A DNA stretch of 64,000 nucleotides from assembly GCF_008831285.2 (NCBI RefSeq), contig NC_045139.1, positions 27,744,808 to 27,808,807 of the forward strand. Reading direction: 5' to 3'. The notes below the pieces were generated by a model. It saw only the letters and a list, made by a program, of their open reading frames with translations, was not told the DNA's origin and ran no database searches. Made by a program: the position numbers and the translations under genes. The stretch comes from Nymphaea colorata. Its lineage: Eukaryota > Streptophyta > Magnoliopsida > Nymphaeales > Nymphaeaceae. Each line of letters begins with the position of its first letter. Position 1 is the stretch's first letter. Positions 47,921 to 59,382 of the stretch are shown piece after piece.

Positions 47921-48127
47921 ACCGGTTTTTTTAAAATCGGTATGTTAATAGAGCCGAGTCGAGCTTTAACGAGTTCGCAAAGTGAACTCGAGCTTGACTC
48001 GATTAGTTAAACGAGTTGACTCGTGAACTCGAGCTCGACTCGTTTAACTAATGAAGCAGCTCGTTTACACTAATGAGTCGAGTTAAACGAGTCGAGTTCG
48101 AGTAACTCGACTCGTTGTGCACCCCTA

Positions 48128-48551
48128 ATGACAAGGAAGTTAGTCTCAAGAAGTGCACACAGTTTCTCAAAGGTAATGATGAAAGGAAAAACAAACACCC
48201 AAGTTAGAGCTATGACCGGAAATTCACTCCTCTCAGCCAGTCCCGTGAGAAGATCCTGGAATACCTCATTGCCAAAGGAATATAGTCTTGTCAAAAGTAT
48301 TAGAGCCTCCGAAAATGTTGGGAGGAGATAAAGAAAACCTATGTAAGTTTCATCGTGCCCCTGGTCATGACACTAAGGATTGTTTTGTCCTCAAAAACAT
48401 TATTGAAGACTTCATCAACAATGATCTCAAGATTTGTGATGATAGCACCCCCGAGGTATTGAGGAATCTATTTCCTGACCACGGGAAGGCAGCAGTGGCC
48501 ATGATCACCACAGGCATTATACTCCTATATCATCCGCAGGAGCACATCTGA
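48128..48551 (+). pseudogene. Tat/Ogre gag, 3' part with zinc-binding motif
   Basis: The gag frame resumes after the hAT target duplication. The region at about 48320-48430 reads NLCKFHRAPGHDTKDCFVLK, then NIIEDFI. This is the C-x2-H-x4-GH-x4-C-type motif found near the end of gypsy gag proteins of this lineage. Confidence 0.82.
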
Positions 48552-48896
48552 CCTTGTGATATAAACAGTTCACACAAAGTCATGATGACAGATCGAGGTA
48601 AGACACCTCTTGATTTTATTGCAATGATGAACGGCAAGACAGAAAGTTCACCCAAAAAATTTTCCATAATCCCAAAGACTTTTATCCTGCGAGACGGTGA
48701 TGATGATTCTTCAAACGACTCTTCAGACGAAGATTCATGCTACTTGGGAGAGGTCCTCCCTTTGGAAGAACGTATGGTTGAAGGAGATTGGATTCAAGCC
48801 TTTAAGGGTTAGTCAATTTCCTTTTCGGAAAAGTATCTCTCAAAATAGGGTTATTTCCATGAAGATGCTCTTTACATCGTCATTTAGGTCAATGGG

Positions 48897-49166
48897 ATGA
48901 CTGTGCCACATGTATTGATTGATAGAGGAAGTGGCTTAAATATTTGTTCTGATCTCACGGCCAAAGCATTGGGGTTTCGTGAAGACAAATACCGCTCTAA
49001 TGATATCAAAATCTATGGATACAATGGCCGAGGCATGAACAGCAAAGGTACCCTCGACATGAATGTGATCATTGAAAACACCAGTCCTTGCATTTTGTTC
49101 CATGTGGTGGATGTACCACCATCATATAACTTACTCTTAGGACGACCTTGGATCCACCAAGTATGA
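48897..49166 (+). pseudogene. Tat/Ogre retropepsin-like protease
   Basis: The frame reads VPHVLIDRGSGLNICSDLTA at the active site and ends FHVVDVPPSYNLLLGRPWIH, the hallmark of gypsy proteases of this group. The usual active-site triplet after aspartate is G-S/G-G or S-G; here it is DRGSG, with arginine in the first place, which probably disables it. Protease would normally process the gag-pol polyprotein inside the particle. Confidence 0.85.
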
Positions 49167-49340
49167 GGGATCTCATCCGCTCTTCATCAATGCCTCAAAT
49201 GGAATTTTGGCTCATCAGTCATCACCATATATACTGAGGATCCAGCCGAAAGGTTGGTGCAACCAATGCTCCATAGGCCAATTGATTTGGTGGATGTACC
49301 CAGCATAAGAACAGCGAAGGACGGACCTTTGGAAGAATAG

Positions 49341-49586
49341 ATGCAAAACATGGAGATAGGTGAATCATCTGAGAACGCTTATACTGTTTCAAGCAATCGT
49401 GCAAGTTATCAAAAACACTTCTTGTATGTTCATTTCATGAAAAACCCTAAGGGATTTCAGTTGCTTCTAAAAGGTGGTTATCGTCCATTCACTGGCCTCG
49501 GGAAGAACGAAGATGACATCTTACAGCCAATTAGCATCCCTTTTCAGATGAACACCAGAGGACTTGGATATTATGAAGAAATTTGA
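49341..49586 (+). pseudogene. G-patch-like segment of Tat/Ogre pol
   Basis: The frame contains GGYRPFTGLGKNEDDILQPI and ends TRGLGYYEEI. The spaced glycines and GLGKN core resemble the G-patch known downstream of protease in Ogre/Tat elements. Confidence 0.65.
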
Positions 49587-50172
49587 AGAAGATCTTGCAG
49601 GCTAATAGTATTCACTTTTGTTCAAATCCTCCCATGAATTTTGTAATCTTAAACTTTCTTTTGTCTGGTCTCATGAGAGGACCCCTTCTATGAACTAAGA
49701 ACTTTTTTTTTTGACATGGAATGCAAGTAATCTTTTGTTGTCAATTTTAATTTTGACCAATTTTTTTCTTTATCCTCTTTACAAGATGTTAGAACTCAAC
49801 ATGTCTCAGTTTCTTCTTTTTCCTTAGAAGTCTCCCCAGAAAGCATTTATTGAACAAGCAGTTGGTGAAATAGAACCTATGGCAATACCCGACTCAGAAT
49901 TACTAGAATTCACTCAGATTCATAAACAAGAACATCCCTTGTCCTTAGTTAATGATCCAATTGATGAAATTAATATTGGAACCAGTCAGAATCCTAAAAT
50001 CCTTCAAATTGGCACCAGTTTCTTAGTAGATGAGAATAAAAGATTGGTGGACTTTCTTATGAGTAACCAAGAATCTTTCACAAGGACCAATAAAAATATG
50101 CCAGGATTAGACCCCTAGTTGGTTGAACATGTTTTGCCCTTAAATCCTAGTTGCAAGCCAGTTAAGTAAAAG

Positions 50173-51175
50173 TTGAAAAAGCTTGATCCTCAACTAGAAG
50201 GGCCTGTAAAAGGAGGATTAGAAGACCTACTAATGGTAAAATTTATTTGTGTCATCGATTACCGAGAGTGGTTGGTTAATATCATGGTGGTCCCCAAGAA
50301 AAATGGCAAAGTCAGATTATGCATTGACTTTCGATACTTGAACAAAGCCATGCCAAAAGATGATTATCCACTTCCGAACATTGATTTGTTAGTGGACAGT
50401 ATAACAGACCATGCCATGTTATCTTTTATGGATGGATATTTGGGATATAACCAAATGAAATTAGCAGTCAAGGATCAACCTAACACCGCTTTTACTACAC
50501 CCTGGGGCACTTTCTATTATACGGTAATGTCGTTTGGGTTGAAAAATGCTGGAGCAACTTATGAAAGAGCCATGCTACTATTTTTCATGACTAGATGCAC
50601 AAAATCAAGGATGCATATATCGATGACATATTGATTAAGTCTAAGGCAAGAGAAGACCACATTGAGACCCTCGCCCAGGTGTTTGAGAGACTCTTACAGT
50701 ACAAGCCTCGTTTGAATCCTAATGCGTGTTTGGGGTTGAATCGGGCAAACTTTTGGGTTTTCTGCTCAGTAAATGGGCGATCGAGATGGATCTTACCAAA
50801 TCTAAAGTTATCATCGATATGCCACCACCTACCAATATCAAAGAGTTGCGAAGTTTGCAAGGCCGAATCCAGTCCATCAGATGATTCATTTCCAATCTGA
50901 CCATGAGATGGAAACCGTTCAACCAGCTATTGAGGAAAGGTGCCAAGTTTGAATGGGGCTTTGAATGCCAACAATCATTTGAAAAGATCAAGAGATACCT
51001 TCTAAATCCACCAATCTTAAAACTCCCGATGTTGGGGAGACCATTGCTACTTCACATTACAGTGAATGAGTCAGCATGTGGTATATTCAACCAGTTCCAA
51101 TCAAATCGAAAACATAACTACAGTCCCTTGGATCCTTTCATCTATCTAAAAATTATTTTCACAGCTTGTCAGTGA
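50173..51175 (+). pseudogene. Tat/Ogre reverse transcriptase and start of RNase H, frameshifted
   Basis: The first frame (50173 to about 50590) reads IMVVPKKNGKVRLCIDFRYL, then AMPKDDYPLPNIDLLVD and the MSFGLKNAGATYERAM fingers-palm motif. After a shift near 50590 the catalytic box AYIDDILIKSKAREDHIET appears. The thumb/RNase H start follows from 50903 (LLRKGAKFEWGFECQQSFEK, then PPILKLPMLGRPLLLHITV). The sequence ends in early RNase H at about 51175, where copia sequence begins. At least two frameshifts occur. Confidence 0.88.
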
Positions 51176-51177
51176 AG

Positions 51178-54100
51178 TCAGACTGGATTACTTTGGTAGT
51201 GACTAACAAGACCTAAAACAAAACTAATATATGGCATTGTACATAACATGGTGTACATTAAGCTAACAACTGCTTGAGCATATGGAACATTATTTTTAGT
51301 TTCTCCTTCTTTAAGACAACCAACTTTGCTCAAGGTCACTCCTTCTATGACAAGAGTCCAAATTGTTCTACAATCGTGCATTTTGAATTTCTGTAAGATA
51401 TGCACAATATATCTTTCATGGCTAAGGCTCAATAATTTTGTTTTCGTCACATGTGATTTCTATGCCTAAAATATATGAAGCTTCATCCATATCCTTCATC
51501 TCAAAATTCTTATTCAACCAGTATTTTGTTTTTGACATCATTTTATTATCATTTCTAGTCAACAAGATATCATCAACTTAAAGTGATAAAATGAAAAACA
51601 AGTTCTCACTTTTCCAAACATATACACGATGGTCGAGCTTGTTTGCCGCATATCCAATCTTGGTACTTGCCTTATGAAAGTCTAAGTACCACTGTCTAAG
51701 TGACTACTTCAAACCACATAACTTTTTTTTTTAGTTTTTATATTTTGTCTTATGATTTTCATTAACACATCCTTCTCATTGTTGTATGTAAAGTATTTCA
51801 TTCAAATCACCATCTAAGAAGGCAGTTTTTTCATCCATTCGGAGTATATCAACATCATAATATGCTACTATAGCCAATAAAATTTTGACTAAAGGCAATT
51901 TAAAGACTGGTGAACAATTTTCTAAGTAGTATATTCCTTTTTTTTTAGAAAATCCCTTAGCTAGTAATCTCGCTTTATTTTTTGTCGTTAGAACCATCTG
52001 ATTTAAACTTTTTCTTCAACACCCATTTGCAACCAACAAGTTTTCTTCATTTTGCGCAATCAGTCAGTTCACGAACATCATTATTTTCTATTGAATCTAT
52101 TTCTTCATTTTTGCTTTTATCCTTTCTTCAGCGTTTTTTGAATTAATGGCTTCAGTATATGACAAATTATGTGTCATCAATATCCATAGAGTGCCATAAT
52201 TCATTTGTTAAATAGATATAATCATCGTGCAAATAAGATGGAAGGGCTATAATCCTTTTTTGACCAATTAAATAGTGCCTAAATGATGTAGAATGTACAT
52301 CACCAAACTATTACATAATCAGTTAATTGCCTAACTGCTCTACAGTCAGTTCATCGTGTAAATGTTCATTATAATATATCTCATCATCAAGAATATCATA
52401 ATGGTCTTTTATTTGATCATCTGTTTCATTGTTGAGTTTTTCAAGAAATTCAACATCTCATCTTTTAATTAAACCAATATTTAGATGATACAACATGTAT
52501 CCCTTGGACCCTTTCAAATATCCAATGAAAATACATCAAATGGATCTATTGTCCAAATTATCTTTTGAATGATTTAACAACTCTACATGTGCTACCGATC
52601 CCTATCTTTTAAAATTTTCTAGATTTTGTTTCATGCCTTTTCATCTTTCATAAGGAGTAGTTGGCACTGCCTTATATTTCACTCTACCTAATAGATGCAT
52701 TATATATATATATATATATATATAGCTTCATCCTAAATTTCTTCGGTAAAGCACCCCTAGTAAATATGAACCTTACCATATTTAAGAGGGTTTTATATAC
52801 CTCTCAGCAATACCATCCTGTTGTGGTGTCCTAGGCATGGTTCTTTTCCTTTTAATGCCTAGATCTTGGCAATATTATGAGAATTCATTTGACTGATATT
52901 CTCTACCTCTATCTACTCTCAATTTTTTAATATTCTTGCCAAGTTCATTCTCCATTTCACACTTATACTCTTTGAACTTTTTAAATGATTCAAGTTTACT
53001 ATGCATCAAATATGTATATCCATACCTTGAATAATCATCAATAAATGTTATGTAGTACAACGTTCCACTATGGTAGTCACTCTAAATGCTCTGTTTATAT
53101 TAGTATGAACTAATTCAAGCAATTCGCTCTTACAACTTCCTTTAGAAATGACTTTCTTGTCAACTTTCCATATATGCATGGTTCACATCTTTGAAAATTT
53201 GTTTCATTGAAATTATGGATGATTCTTGATTAGCTTAAATTTTCATTTTCTTTATGCTAATATGCTCAAGTCTTTGATGCCAAGAATTTACATCCACATT
53301 TAAAACACAATAAATATAAGCAGAACTATTTAACACTTTATTCACTCCCAAAGAACATAAACATTATCTGGTCCTTGTCAAACTTCCCTTCAAAAAGAAC
53401 CAGACCATGTTTTCCCATAGTGACATTTATATGTACAAAATAGACTTCAAAGCTCTTTCCAGTTAGTGAAAGTGCAAAAATTAAAATTTTCCTCATGGAA
53501 GGTACAAAAAAGTACATCAGTAAGTTGGATGACATTCCCAAATACAATATTTCTCTATGTCCCAACTTCCAAGACATTTGTATAAGAGTTGTTGCCCATG
53601 AAAACTTGTTATTTTATCTGGTACCCCTTCATCTCTATTGCTCCCTCTTTAGTCTTTGTCATATGTCTGCTGGAGAAAGATTCAACCCAGCAGCCTGATA
53701 AATCTTGATCTGCAAAGAGGCACTCAAAAGCAACATAGATAATTTTATCTTTATTTTGCTTGTTCATATGCTCTTGTTCTGTTGCCACTTGTGTGGGTAG
53801 TACAGTCAATTGAAAAGCTCTAGTGCCACCATTCTCCTTGAAGGGGGGAGACTATTCAATATGGTTGATATTTGCATGTTATTAGGTATAATAATACATG
53901 CTATAGCTAAGTCCTTAGCCATCACTAACTTTTTATTCAATGATTTCCAGCATCATCCGACTCCTTCATCATATATGAATTGTACTTCTCAAGGAGCAAT
54001 TGTACTTGAATCTCAAAGGTAATGTCATATTTAGCAGCTATTGCTTCAAACATTTCTTAAGCATTTTTATAATCCTCAAACATTATGATCAAATCATCAT

Positions 54101-54420
54101 CCATATATGTTATCATGATGGTTCTAACTATCAAATCACCTCTTATATTATTATTATATTTCTTCTTGTCACTTTCTGAAGCTAATGTTGAAATAGGTTT
54201 CTCCAATGCACACTTGATGCCTTCAAATGTTAAGAACAACATAATCTTCCTTTTCCAAAAAGTTTCTTCCATTCAATTTCTTGGTTTTAGATAGTTTTGA
54301 AGCACAAATTCTGCTTCACCAACAGTGAGCAACGACACCCCAATGCTCTAGTGACTTCCTACTGAATGGCTGAGATGTACAGATGCCCTTCAATAGTAGG
54401 TGTGTTTCCCCTCTTCTTTT
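51178..54420 (-). mobile_element. Ty1/copia retrotransposon internal region, truncated (copy C)
   Basis: Read leftward on the minus strand. Gag-like IMLFLTFEGIKCALEKPIST is at 54272-54057. The protease area reads CWVESFSSRHMTKTKEG near 53700, where DSGAS is expected. Pre-integrase includes VPSMRKILIF and GKHGLVLFEGKFD at 53577-53338. The integrase core reads YITFIDDYSRYGYTYLMHSK at 53060-52875. RT includes NKARLLAKGFSKKKGIYYLE and DVDILRMDEKTAFLDG at 51997-51776. The RT end reads LSHERYIVHILQKFKMHDCR to LGLVSHYQSNPV at 51450-51178. RNase H and both LTRs are missing. It meets the gypsy element head to head at about 51176 and the CACTA element at 54434. Confidence 0.85.
52700..52724. repeat. 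(TA)n microsatellite
   Basis: TA run of about twelve units within copia copy C. Confidence 0.85.
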
Positions 54421-55309
54421 TTTTGTCTCCCTACACTACACCAAATGCATTTCGGAATAGGTCACTAGGACCGGTTTTTTGACCCATTCCTAAATCCTAA
54501 CTAAAAGTTCAAATTAGGCATTAGGAATGTAAGACTCATCTTTCAATGTAGGTTAGCTGACCCTTTCTTATGCACACATCCTCCCCTTTCTCTCACCTGG
54601 TAGCTGTCGCAGCAAGCATTGCAATTGTTGACTGCATTGGAGTCAATCGGCCAATACACTGATTGCTTCCTTAAGAAGGAGGAGGAAAAGAAAGAAGAGG
54701 ATGTGAAGAAACAGGGTTCCTGACCTCCATTGTTTTCTGCCATAGGCATCTCGGTGTGCCACCATTGATTGGCCTCACTATCTGCCTATTGCTTGTCCAT
54801 CACAATCTGTTGATTCCTCTTGCAAGAAGGAGGTGGAAGAATAGGGGAATAGTTATCTCATGGTAAGAAATATAAATCTTCTCTCTCTTTCTCTCCCAAA
54901 CTCATAACCATGTAGATTTTCTTGAAGGTTCCCTAATTTATGTTGTACTTAGAAGTTGAAGGCATATAATTTCTTTATCTGCATTTCTTTAACTTCTAAT
55001 CAGCCACATGCCTGATCTCAATCGCTTACTCATGGCATCACACTAAATTGAGATTGTCGAGTTGTTCAACATTGAATGCAACCAGATCACCACTGTCATC
55101 AACTCTGCTGCTGATGTGAAGACGTTTGGCATTCTTATGATTTTTAACACTAGTGCTACAATAGGTATTCCTAGTTTGAACTATTATTAATTCAGGTTTA
55201 TTCCCTATTTCTCTACAACAAGATGTGAATGACAAAAAGTCTTTTGGTGTCAGTTTCTACATTAATGAAATCAATGGTATGCTTCAATTATAAATATTTG
55301 TTTTTGAAT

Positions 55310-58300
55310 AGATGGTTGAGATGAATCTGGTCCCCTCAATTATGCGCATTCTACACTTCAAGATTCATTCTCATGATAGATTTTCACTATTTTAACTCTA
55401 TAGAAGACTAGAAGGTCTTATAGACTTGAAAAAGCAATTTTGGTTCTAAAATAAGTTCATTTTGTGATAAAATGTTTCATTACCTATCCAATATGTGTAT
55501 AAAAAATGTTGTTTAGACATGTAGTTATATAGGTTAGTGTTTTTCAATGTATATAGGAGATTGAGAAGTCTGTTTTTTTCTACATAATTATAAATTTTGA
55601 GAAATCAAAATCTTTGGTTAACCGATGATCAAAAATCATGATGTTAGGTATGTGAACACTTCCATATATGTAGAACTAAAGTCCATTTGAGTTTGACAAA
55701 AAATGTTTTCCTGAACAATTTAGTCCTCATTTTAGGTCTGAAACACTTGAGCTTTGTTCAAGTGGTTCAAAAATGAGTTTTGGACTCTTTTCTGGTCTAC
55801 AGTTAGATAAATAAGTCTAGAATTAGCCCACTAATTTTCAAACATTTTGGAGCTGTCCTTGCAGAGAAAAGAAAAAATTCAAATTAAGCACTTATTGTTT
55901 CTAATTTCAGAACCAAGATACTGAATTTTCTGAAAAACTACGGTCTCTTGCTCGATAATCATTATCTGTAGTAATTAGATTCTTGAAGACGTCTTCTTCT
56001 ACCCATTTCTTTGATTAATATAGTTTCTATCTTGTGTTTTTATGAAATTTGAAATTGATCACCTAGTTAAATTTGAAGAAACTTTGACCTTGTCTACATG
56101 ATAGGTTCTGAAACTTCCTAGTGTCAAGCTTCTCGAGAAGGCCACTTAAATTTGTTTTATGTTCTGAAATCAGCACACTCTCTATTAATTAATTCAAAGT
56201 AGGACCATTACCTGCAAGTACCCTTCTCCATGACATTAAACAAAATTATTTCTCATAGTCAATATGCATGCAAAATGTTCTCTCTGCTTTTGTCTTAATG
56301 ATAATATATTGTTAAGATTAAGACTACATGTGCAGACATGGTCGTCTTGTGCTCTTATTAGATGCAATTGCTATATATTGACTATGAGCATTTTATGTAT
56401 GTTGCTTCGTTGTAGTTTTATATAATGTCAGAATTGTCTGTCCATCTTGACTCACAGGTTTATGATTTTGTGCTTTCACATATGAAGCATAACACATTTT
56501 TATCTTCCAAATCTACTGTTGGATCTATAAGAGTCAATAATATAAACTCAAATAGCTTGTGCTGAATTTGTCAGTTTGATGATTAGACCAAACCATACTT
56601 TTGTGACGTTCAGCCAGAGTGGATGGCACCTGAGGTTTTGTGTAATTAACCTTCCAATAAGAAGTGAGTTTCTACATACAATACATTCCTAAAATATGCA
56701 GGTGGATGGTGCTTGTTTTATCTTAATTATGCTCTTCAATGACATACAAATCTTGGCCCACCAGTTGAATTATGCTTTTTATTCATTTACTTTCTTTGTA
56801 TGATTGTGACAACTTTAGTGCTTGTAGGAAGGCAAAATTTTTAGTTTTTATCCATTTCCTAATTCGTGGATGTAATTTTAGAAAAACACTTGATCTTGCT
56901 CCTTTTGTTGAATGAGGCCCATAACCCATTGACTCGTACTATGGTTTTTTGCTTACTTTTAGAAATAATTTGCATCAAATTTTAAATTTTGTTTCCACAT
57001 TAATTCTAGCTGAGTGGACAAAGGATTAGAAAAATTAAATGAGATTAAACTAAATATTGTTGCTATCTATCATTAAAAAATAATTGTTGGTTATATATTT
57101 TACATAAGTAAAAAATTATTAATGATAATTATTTCAAATATATATTTTGTTTGGGTAAGCAGGAGGAATATCCCATAGCCTGATTGAGAACTAACGTTCA
57201 CTCTTGACCCCAGACTCCAAGGCTACGCCCATGCCTTGTATGGGGCCCTCGTTATATGTCAGCTAGTGTACTAGTCCCAGAACATTGGCATAAGAGGGGT
57301 TCATGTCCATGCCACTTGAACTAGTGACCTACTGCCTGCCATCCATTATCCCGAGCTGGTGCATAAACTTCTCACAATCGCGAGAAATAATTTGTTGAAG
57401 TGCAATAGGAAATAAAATTTTGATTACATATTGCTGCACAAATATATTTTTTTATATATACAATTGATTATTATATATACATAGCTCTACAACAATAGTT
57501 TTTTTAATACTTTATGTTGTTTATACCATGCATTTGTAGCTTATATATTATGAAATAACTTTGTGTTTAATTTCCTTTCAATGTTTTAATATCCAAATAT
57601 GGATTATTTTGTCATAAGAAGGATCATAATCAAATTTGTTGAAATCAAGATGGTGTATTGTCATGTGATAAAGAAGGGAGTCATGTGAAAAACATGGTAT
57701 AGACTAGTTCTCTCTATTTTTGAGTGCATGTCCTTGTGATTACATTGATGTTTTGGTTTTTTCATTTACATAAATTTGATACTTATTGGCAAAAAGGTAT
57801 GAACTGCCATTTTACCTATAGTGGTGCTTTTGTCGTTTGCTGTCATGCTGAAGAGTCATTCTAGAGATGCAAAACCATCATCTTCTAGTAGCCTTTGTTT
57901 ACAAGTTTTAGATTGCCTTGTGTAACATTTTGTGCTTCTTTTCATTGTCAGGAACACGGCTGTAATCTTTTACATTCTTCTGCCTCTGTTCTCCAATCTC
58001 TGTTGTTGTTTTTGTGTACCCGCTAACTTTTGTGACTGCCCACTCAATGCTGGTTAGTAGCTTTACCTTTGGGAGGATTAGATGCTTTGATAGTCAAATA
58101 TTTTTGAATAACTGTTTTTTGGAATTAGACCTCATTTATGTGGTGTTTATGGCATCATATCTTTGATTTATTAGTGCAACTATGTTTACAAATAACAATA
58201 ATTGCTATAAAGTGCAGTGATGCCCTTGAACAGGTTTTGACTATGTTATATTGATTATCTATTATATTAGTAATCCTTCTGGAAGTTATAATATTTTTAA

Positions 58301-58722
58301 GGTGTGTTTCTTCTTCGGTCAGCATCATGGATGTTGGTAGACAACAGTCTGCACATGTACCTTCTTTCAAAAATTACCCAAAATTTTTCATTTTGTGATT
58401 GAAATATAAGATAGCTTTTGAGAGAGACAACAGTCAGCTCCTAGATGTTCATTTGACATGGTATTTGGAAGGAAAAAAGTAATTGAGTTAGTTTTGAGTT
58501 ATCTCTTTTGATGTAGTTGTAAACTATGGAGAGTAGTGAGAATACATATTGTCTCACAGTAGTCCATAATTGCACAATTAAACTACTCTTCTAGTAGCTT
58601 TTATTATCTCAGAATTTATTGAGGCAATTGAGTGCAATATGCTGGTATTACAAATCTCTAACCAGCAAAGCACCTCTGCTTTTTTTCTTGTTTCTGGAAA
58701 GTTTGGCTGGTCTGATAATATG
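55310..58722 (+). repeat. 3.4-kb direct duplicate, copy 2 (inside CACTA)
   Basis: Partner of 28831-32236. It lacks the hAT ends found around copy 1. It has an extra CATGCTGAAGAG near 57844 and keeps CAGCCAGAGTGGATGGCACC at about 56611, which copy 1 has lost. Confidence 0.93.
56458..56666 (+). pseudogene. Raf-like MAPKKK exon remnants, copy 2
   Basis: After CTCACAG (56451-56457) the frame reads VYDFVLSHMKHNTFLSSKST; the DFG motif has become DFV. The next exon (56614-56666) reads PEWMAPEVLCN, then TAA, then PSNKK before GTGAG, so the APE motif and the preceding PEW survive. The shared TAA shows the source segment was already inactive before it was duplicated. Confidence 0.77.
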
Positions 58723-59382
58723 AAGAGGCAACTTTTTCCTTTACATTTTTTTTCTTGCATGTGCAAGATTGAGTTTTTGAAATTGTTACCTACTCTAGTT
58801 TTGCCATGAGAGCATGTCATGTCTAAGATAGATGTAGTTCAAGCTTTAAGAGTCAACATGTTTTTTATGGCAATCCATTTTTTAGGTTCCTTAAGAATTC
58901 AGTAGACATTAACATCCAGAATTTTACGCATCAGTTACTAATGTCTCGAAGTCATGATCTACTTATCTGAGGTTATTAGTCAGTTTGTGATCCTATTCTT
59001 TGCTAAAATCACCATCATCTAAAGGAGATTCATGTACGTTAGGTAAAGCCACAAGATGGTGCTATTATACCTTCGTGCTTGGTGATCTTGTATAAGAGAA
59101 GAGGAAGTGAACTATAATCCTTTAGCTTACCTTATATTATGTACTAAAGAAAACTTACCAGCGAATCGTATTCAAGATCAGTTGCAGTTTTATCCTAGGG
59201 GATACTTCTAGCTTGGAGTACCTATGCAGCAAGAGAGTTTTTGAGATAAATCCTGAGCATTAAATCATCAAAGTTTTGAATGTAATCCAAGAAGATTTCA
59301 GTCTTTTGATATAACTCAGCTTGCTTGGTATCTGTGACATTTTCCTTTAATATCCACACCGACCAGTGAAATGAACTTGCAG

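Larger units (their letters stand above)
42521..48127. mobile_element. hAT-type DNA transposon (5607 bp) carrying NLR gene fragments
   Basis: Flanked by the exact 8-bp direct repeat ATGACAAG (42513-42520 and 48128-48135). The ends are TAGGGCTGCACACGAGCCGAG and the inverse TAGGGGTGCACAACGAGTCGAG, a clear terminal inverted repeat. The outer 250 bases on the left and 190 on the right are arrays of GAGCTCGACTCGTTTAACTCG-like words, subterminal repeats as expected for transposase binding. On the minus strand it holds a CT-rich leader (47.9 kb), an N-terminal BED-finger piece of a hAT transposase (45.3-45.6 kb), unidentified exons (44.6-44.9 kb) and exons of an ADR1-type NLR (43.0-43.8 kb). The catalytic transposase domain is gone, so it moved in trans. 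Confidence 0.93.
34723..51175 (+). mobile_element. Ty3/gypsy element of the Tat/Ogre lineage, 3'-truncated and split by hAT
   Basis: In plus-strand order: a putative very long 5' LTR, a primer-like site at 39001, an extra upstream reading region (39.8-41.1 kb), gag (41.1-42.5 and 48.1-48.6 kb), retropepsin (48.9 kb), a G-patch-like segment (49.4 kb) and reverse transcriptase with the start of RNase H (50.2-51.2 kb). A G-patch after protease and the RT style (PWGTFYYTVMSFGLKNAGAT) point to Tat/Ogre. The hAT at 42521-48127 is inserted within gag; removing it leaves about 10.8 kb. Integrase and the 3' LTR are missing, because at about 51176 the sequence changes directly into a minus-strand copia element. 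The left boundary at 34723 is tentative. Confidence 0.82.

Noticed and set aside
42521-48127. Functional NLR resistance gene
   Set aside because: P-loop, N-terminal domain and part of the LRR are missing, and the pieces are bounded by transposon ends.
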